Source of the DNA: CAZMXP01 sp964570285
GTDB taxonomy: Bacteria > Planctomycetota > PLA2
DNA length: 64,000 bases
Direction of reading: 5' to 3'
Assembly (NCBI GenBank): GCA_964570285.1
Contig: CAZMXP010000005.1
Location: 1-64,000, forward strand
In this document: in pieces, positions 60,380-64,000 of the stretch
Numbering within the stretch: the stretch's first letter is position 1
How the letters are laid out: every line of letters begins with the position of its first letter
Notes under the pieces: generated by a model
What the model saw: the letters and a program-made list of their open reading frames with translations, nothing else
Told to the model about the DNA's origin: nothing
Databases searched by the model: none
Translations under genes and position numbers: made by a program

Positions 60380-61144
60380 TCACCGCTCCAGGACCGCGCG
60401 GACCTCCTCGACCCTCGTGCGGAGCTTGGCGAGCGTCGTCGTGCGGATCTGGCTGACGCGCGACTCGGAGATGTTGAGCACCTTCCCGATCTCCTTCATC
60501 GAGAGATCCTCGACGTAGTAGAGCAGGATCACCATCTTCTCCCGGTGGCTCAGCGAGGTCATGAGGTGGTCGCTGAGGTCCTTGAGGAAGATGCGCTCGA
60601 ACGGCGCCTCCGACTGCCGGTCCTCGTAGATGAGACTCCGCTCGTCGGATTCGCCCCGCTGCGCCTCCTCCTCGCAGCGCGAGAAGGCGAACATGGAGAC
60701 GAAGTTGCTCTCGCGGATCATCGCCTCGACCTTGTCGCGGCTGACTTCCAGGCGTGCCGCGAGTTCGGCCGGCGTGGGGTCGCGCCCCAGCTCGCGGGTG
60801 AGATCCTCCCGCGCGGTGTTCATCCGGCTCGTGTTGTTCCGGATCATGCGGGGCACCCAGTCGCGCGCGCGGAGCTCGTCGAGGATCGCGCCCTTCACGC
60901 GCGTGGCGCAGTAGGTCTCGAAGCGCGTTCCGCGCTGATGGTCGAAATTCTCGACCGCGCGGATGAGACCGTAGGAGGCCGCCGAACGGATGTCCTCCTG
61001 AGGGATGGACCGCGGCAGCTTCTGCTGCAAGCGGTCGGAGACGTACTTCACGATGTAGAGGTACTTCTCCACAAGCCGGTTGCGGATCTCGACATCTCCC
61101 GTCCGGCGGAACTCGTCCCAGAGGCTCTGGGTTTCGATCTTCAT
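60380..61144 (-). CDS. Sigma factor of the FliA/WhiG (sigma28) group
   Basis: The 254-residue protein has sigma70 regions 2, 3 and 4: NRLVEKYLYIVKYVSDRL, the region 2 core EDIRSAASYGLIRAVENFD and GTRFETYCATRVKGAILDEL, region 3 (RMNTAREDLTRELGRDPTPA) and region 4 (HREKMVILLYYVEDLSMKEI, then ISESRVSQIRTTTLAKLR). RVKGAILDELR and RVSQI are FliA/WhiG marks. It redirects RNA polymerase to alternative promoters, classically flagellar genes; none are nearby. GGAGG lies upstream. A MerR-type gene precedes it by 70 bases on the same strand. Confidence 0.93.
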   Translation of the reverse strand: MKIETQSLWDEFRRTGDVEIRNRLVEKYLYIVKYVSDRLQQKLPRSIPQEDIRSAASYGLIRAVENFDHQRGTRFETYCATRVKGAILDELRARDWVPRMIRNNTSRMNTAREDLTRELGRDPTPAELAARLEVSRDKVEAMIRESNFVSMFAFSRCEEEAQRGESDERSLIYEDRQSEAPFERIFLKDLSDHLMTSLSHREKMVILLYYVEDLSMKEIGKVLNISESRVSQIRTTTLAKLRTRVEEVRAVLER

Positions 61145-61214
61145 GACGCCTTACCTCCAGAAGGCGCGCAATGCGGCGGTCGGTCTGAGCGCGGGGCCGT
61201 GGTCGGGGCCCGGG

Positions 61215-61538
61215 TCACTCGTCTTGTTCCGGTCTTCGTACCGTGTCGTGGGTCGTGGTCGTGCGTAAAGTCTTCGCGGCGCTCGGCCGCGGTGCGTGCG
61301 AAGCTTCCAGCATCTCCCGGATCTCGCTCAGCGTATATCCCTTTTTCTGCAGGGTCGCGACGCGAGTGAGTTCGGCGAAGACCGCGGCGGGGAAGAGGCG
61401 ATACCCCGCCCTGGTCCGGGACTTCTCCCGGATGAGGCCGATCGTGGCGTAGAACTGCAGCGTCTGCCGGGTGAGACCGGTGTGCTCGATCACCTCGCCG
61501 ATGCGGTAGAGCTTTTCGGGCAGTCGCCTGCGCGCCAT
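61215..61538 (-). CDS. MerR-family transcriptional regulator
   Basis: The 107-residue protein is a MerR winged helix-turn-helix: LYRIGEVIEHTGLTRQTLQF, YATIGLIREKSRTRAGYRLF, then the dimer helix (LQKKGYTLSEIREMLEA) and a short polar tail without metal-binding Cys. MerR proteins bind promoters with long spacers and twist them open. ATG 61538 follows GGGGAGG; the frame is open further upstream to 61655. Its ligand is unknown. It may control itself and the sigma-factor gene downstream. Confidence 0.88.
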   Translation of the reverse strand: MARRRLPEKLYRIGEVIEHTGLTRQTLQFYATIGLIREKSRTRAGYRLFPAAVFAELTRVATLQKKGYTLSEIREMLEASHAPRPSAAKTLRTTTTHDTVRRPEQDE

Positions 61539-61634
61539 CCATTCGCCTCCCCTTCCGGGGCTCTCCCCGGGGCAGAGAGGCCGGGACGAGATGTCCCGAC
61601 CGGGCACAGCACGCACCCCGGCTCGCCGGTGCCA

Positions 61635-61655
61635 TGCGCACTGTGCACTATGCAC
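61635..61655 (-). repeat. Three 7-bp tandem repeats upstream of merR
   Basis: On the minus strand GTGCATA, GTGCACA and GTGCGCA follow each other. The block is about 97 bases upstream of the merR ATG in the only AT-richer part of the gap. It could be a protein-binding site, but no promoter pattern is certain. Confidence 0.45.
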
Positions 61656-61853
61656 ATTGGAAAGTGGAGTCTATTCCCCGCCGCCTGTCAATGGCCCGGT
61701 GGCGGGGAGGGACACCACATCCCTAAGGGGGAACGGATCGGCTCGGGAGAGCATTCTCTTGAGCGGGCCCAGGAGGGTGCCCAAAGGTCCGGCGCGAGGA
61801 GGGGACGGGACGTCCGCCGCCTCCGATCCCCACCTTCGGCTTTCCCGATCTTG

Positions 61854-61884
61854 CGGGTGAATGGGGTCAGACCCCATTCACCCG
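61854..61884. repeat. REP-like perfect palindrome
   Basis: 14 bases (61854-61867) are perfectly complementary to 61871-61884 around a 3-base CAG loop; the core is GGGGTCAGACCCC. There is no T-run, so it is not a standard terminator. Its form, an extragenic palindrome of AT-containing sequence in a GC-rich genome, resembles REP elements. I saw one copy in the window. Confidence 0.6.
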
Positions 61885-61976
61885 GTGCTTGACCGTGCCG
61901 CGCGGGCGGGGTATCAACCCACGTTTCCCGCCTCGGTCGCCGCTCCATCCCCACCCCCCTCCCCCCCCCCTACGCC

Positions 61977-63284
61977 ATGAGCACCCCCCTAGGCCTCCTT
62001 GCGTCGAGCGGCGGTCCGGTCCCCCCCCTCTGGAGCGTCGCCCCCTTCGCGCTCACGCTGCTCGGGATCGCGATCCTCCCCCTCGTGGCGCACCACTGGT
62101 GGGAGTCCAACCGCAACCGGGCCGTCTTCGCCTGGGGGATCGCGATCCCGACCGCGCTCTGGTGGCTGCTCGCGGGCTACGGGATGTCCGGGCTTTCGCA
62201 CGCGTGGCTCGAGTACATCTCCTTCATCCTGCTGCTCGGTTCGCTCTACATCGCCGCGGGGGGCATCTTCATCCAGGCTTCGCTGCGTGGCGGCCCGGGA
62301 ACCAACACGGCGCTCTGCCTCTTTGGGGGCGTTCTCGCAAACCTCGTCGGGACGACCGGCGCCTCGATGCTGCTGATCCGCCCCTTCATGAAGGCGAATG
62401 CCTGGCGGCCGATGCCGAGCCGGATGATCGGCGTCGTCTTCTTCATCTTCCTCGTCAGCAACATCGGCGGCTGCCTGACGCCGCTGGGCGACCCGCCGCT
62501 CTTCCTCGGCTTCCTGAAAGGCGTGCCCTTCCAGTGGACGCTGACACACCTCTGGAGGGAGTGGGTCATCGCGTTTGCGCTTCTGCTCACCATCTTCTAC
62601 GTGTGGGATTCGCTGCTGCGCCGCAAGTACGCGGCGCACGTCGCGCCGCCGCCGGTGGAGGACCTCCCGTTCCGGATCGAGGGCCGGCGCAACATCGTGC
62701 TGCTCCTCGCGATCGTGGGCGCGGTGCTCGGAAAGGGCCTGCTCCATTGGCCCTTCGGCGTGCAGGAGGCGATCATGGCGCTGGTGGCGGTGGTGTCGCT
62801 GGCGACGACCCCGAAGGCCGTGCGCACGAAGAACCGCTTCACCTTCGGCCCGATCCTCGAGGTCGCGATCCTGTTTTCGGGCATCTTCACGGTCATGGTG
62901 CCCGCCCTCGCGATCCTCGAGGCGAAGGGGGGGGAGATGGGCCTCACCCAGCCCTGGCACTACTTCTGGGCCACCGGTTCGCTCTCGGCCTTCCTCGACA
63001 ACGCGCCGACCTATCTCGTCTTCGCGCAGACCGGCGCGGCGCAGGTGGGCGCGCCCTCGATCCGGGATCTCGTGACGCAGGGCCCCGAGCTCCTCGCCGC
63101 CGTCTCGATCGGCGCCGTCTTCATGGGGGCGATGTCCTACATCGGCAACGGGCCGAACTTCATGGTCAAGGCCATCGCCGAGGAGGGCGGGGTCGTGATG
63201 CCGAGCTTCTTCGGCTACATGAAGTACAGCTGCTTGATCCTGCTGCCGCTCTTCGCCCTCGTCACGCTGCTCTGCTTCCTCTAG
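61977..63284 (+). CDS. Sodium:proton antiporter-like membrane protein (CitMHS/NhaD type)
   Basis: The 435-residue protein has about 12 membrane segments. Marks of the ion-transporter group include LANLVGTTGASMLLIRPFM, FLVSNIGGCLTPLGDPPLFL and TGSLSAFLDNAPTYLVF, where two re-entrant hairpins carry polar Gly/Asn/Asp residues, and MSYIGNGPNFMVKAI near the end. NhaD-like members exchange Na+ for H+; a carboxylate-transport role is an alternative in this superfamily. Single gene; ATG 61977 has no clear Shine-Dalgarno. Confidence 0.87.
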   Translation: MSTPLGLLASSGGPVPPLWSVAPFALTLLGIAILPLVAHHWWESNRNRAVFAWGIAIPTALWWLLAGYGMSGLSHAWLEYISFILLLGSLYIAAGGIFIQASLRGGPGTNTALCLFGGVLANLVGTTGASMLLIRPFMKANAWRPMPSRMIGVVFFIFLVSNIGGCLTPLGDPPLFLGFLKGVPFQWTLTHLWREWVIAFALLLTIFYVWDSLLRRKYAAHVAPPPVEDLPFRIEGRRNIVLLLAIVGAVLGKGLLHWPFGVQEAIMALVAVVSLATTPKAVRTKNRFTFGPILEVAILFSGIFTVMVPALAILEAKGGEMGLTQPWHYFWATGSLSAFLDNAPTYLVFAQTGAAQVGAPSIRDLVTQGPELLAAVSIGAVFMGAMSYIGNGPNFMVKAIAEEGGVVMPSFFGYMKYSCLILLPLFALVTLLCFL

Positions 63285-63311
63285 CCGCGGGCCCGGCGTC
63301 CCTTCCGCCCC

Positions 63312-64000
<689 letters not shown>

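Larger units (their letters stand above)
61539..61976. other. 438-base intergenic region upstream of merR and the antiporter gene
   Basis: No credible gene; short ORFs here lack family matches and ribosome-binding sites. It holds a 7-bp triple repeat (61635-61655) upstream of merR and a 14-bp perfect palindrome (61854-61884), listed separately. The last 70 bases before the antiporter ATG are a C-rich tract with no clear Shine-Dalgarno. Confidence 0.6.

Overview
The window is very GC-rich, densely coding DNA from a Gram-negative-type bacterium. The gene content best fits a planctomycete (Planctomycetota). The pointers are a Ser/Thr kinase fused to PEGA and formylglycine-generating-enzyme-like domains, a second membrane protein with two such domains, an FHA-TM-CAP protein, several secreted HEAT-repeat proteins, an FG-GAP/ASPIC protein, and GroEL with a His-rich tail. 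KdsA (lipopolysaccharide KDO) and a NagZ-AnmK-MurQ recycling set indicate an outer membrane and peptidoglycan. Taxonomy is inferred from content only; there is no rRNA here.

Layout. 1-5053: end of a large surface-type protein, a terminator, then an FG-GAP/VCBS-ASPIC protein interrupted by one in-frame UGA that is followed by a SECIS-like hairpin. 5050-12848 (minus): der GTPase, a peptide-type ABC transporter (binding lipoprotein and two permeases), two lipoproteins and a HEAT protein. 12889-16257 (minus): yacG, membrane protein, queE and a MATE exporter. 16289-21340 (minus): argE-type deacylase, hutF, atuA-like and pta in one overlapping operon, divergent from a prolidase-type peptidase at 21366. 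23760-29430 (minus): chaperone block groEL1-groES-groEL2, terminator, dnaJ-grpE-fmdB. 29650-37396: HEAT and lipoproteins, a polyprenyl-phosphate sugar transferase, pcnB-cutA, an epimerase and a PilZ protein. 37468-45120: RNase HII-like gene directly behind tRNA-Thr, the double FGE-like membrane protein, a coiled-coil/pentapeptide/acpS operon, and a secreted HEAT protein with a degenerate receiver domain and Cys-Gly tail. 45257-48590 (minus): murQ-anmK-nagZ. 48620-54469 (minus): FHA-CAP protein, valS, PPC-domain protein. 54512-57646: HhH-GPD glycosylase, antitoxin remnant, lysA-kdsA. 57692-64000: kinase-FGE protein, FliA/WhiG sigma factor, MerR regulator, a REP-like palindrome, a Na+/H+ antiporter-like protein and the end of an acyl-CoA dehydrogenase.

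Two window-wide habits stand out. Genes inside operons are joined by 4-base stop/start overlaps (ATGA, GTGA, TTGA) in about 17 places. The first gene of many transcription units has a TAnnnT hexamer only 6-10 bases before its start codon and no clear Shine-Dalgarno, suggesting leaderless transcripts. I see no mobile element, prophage or CRISPR array.
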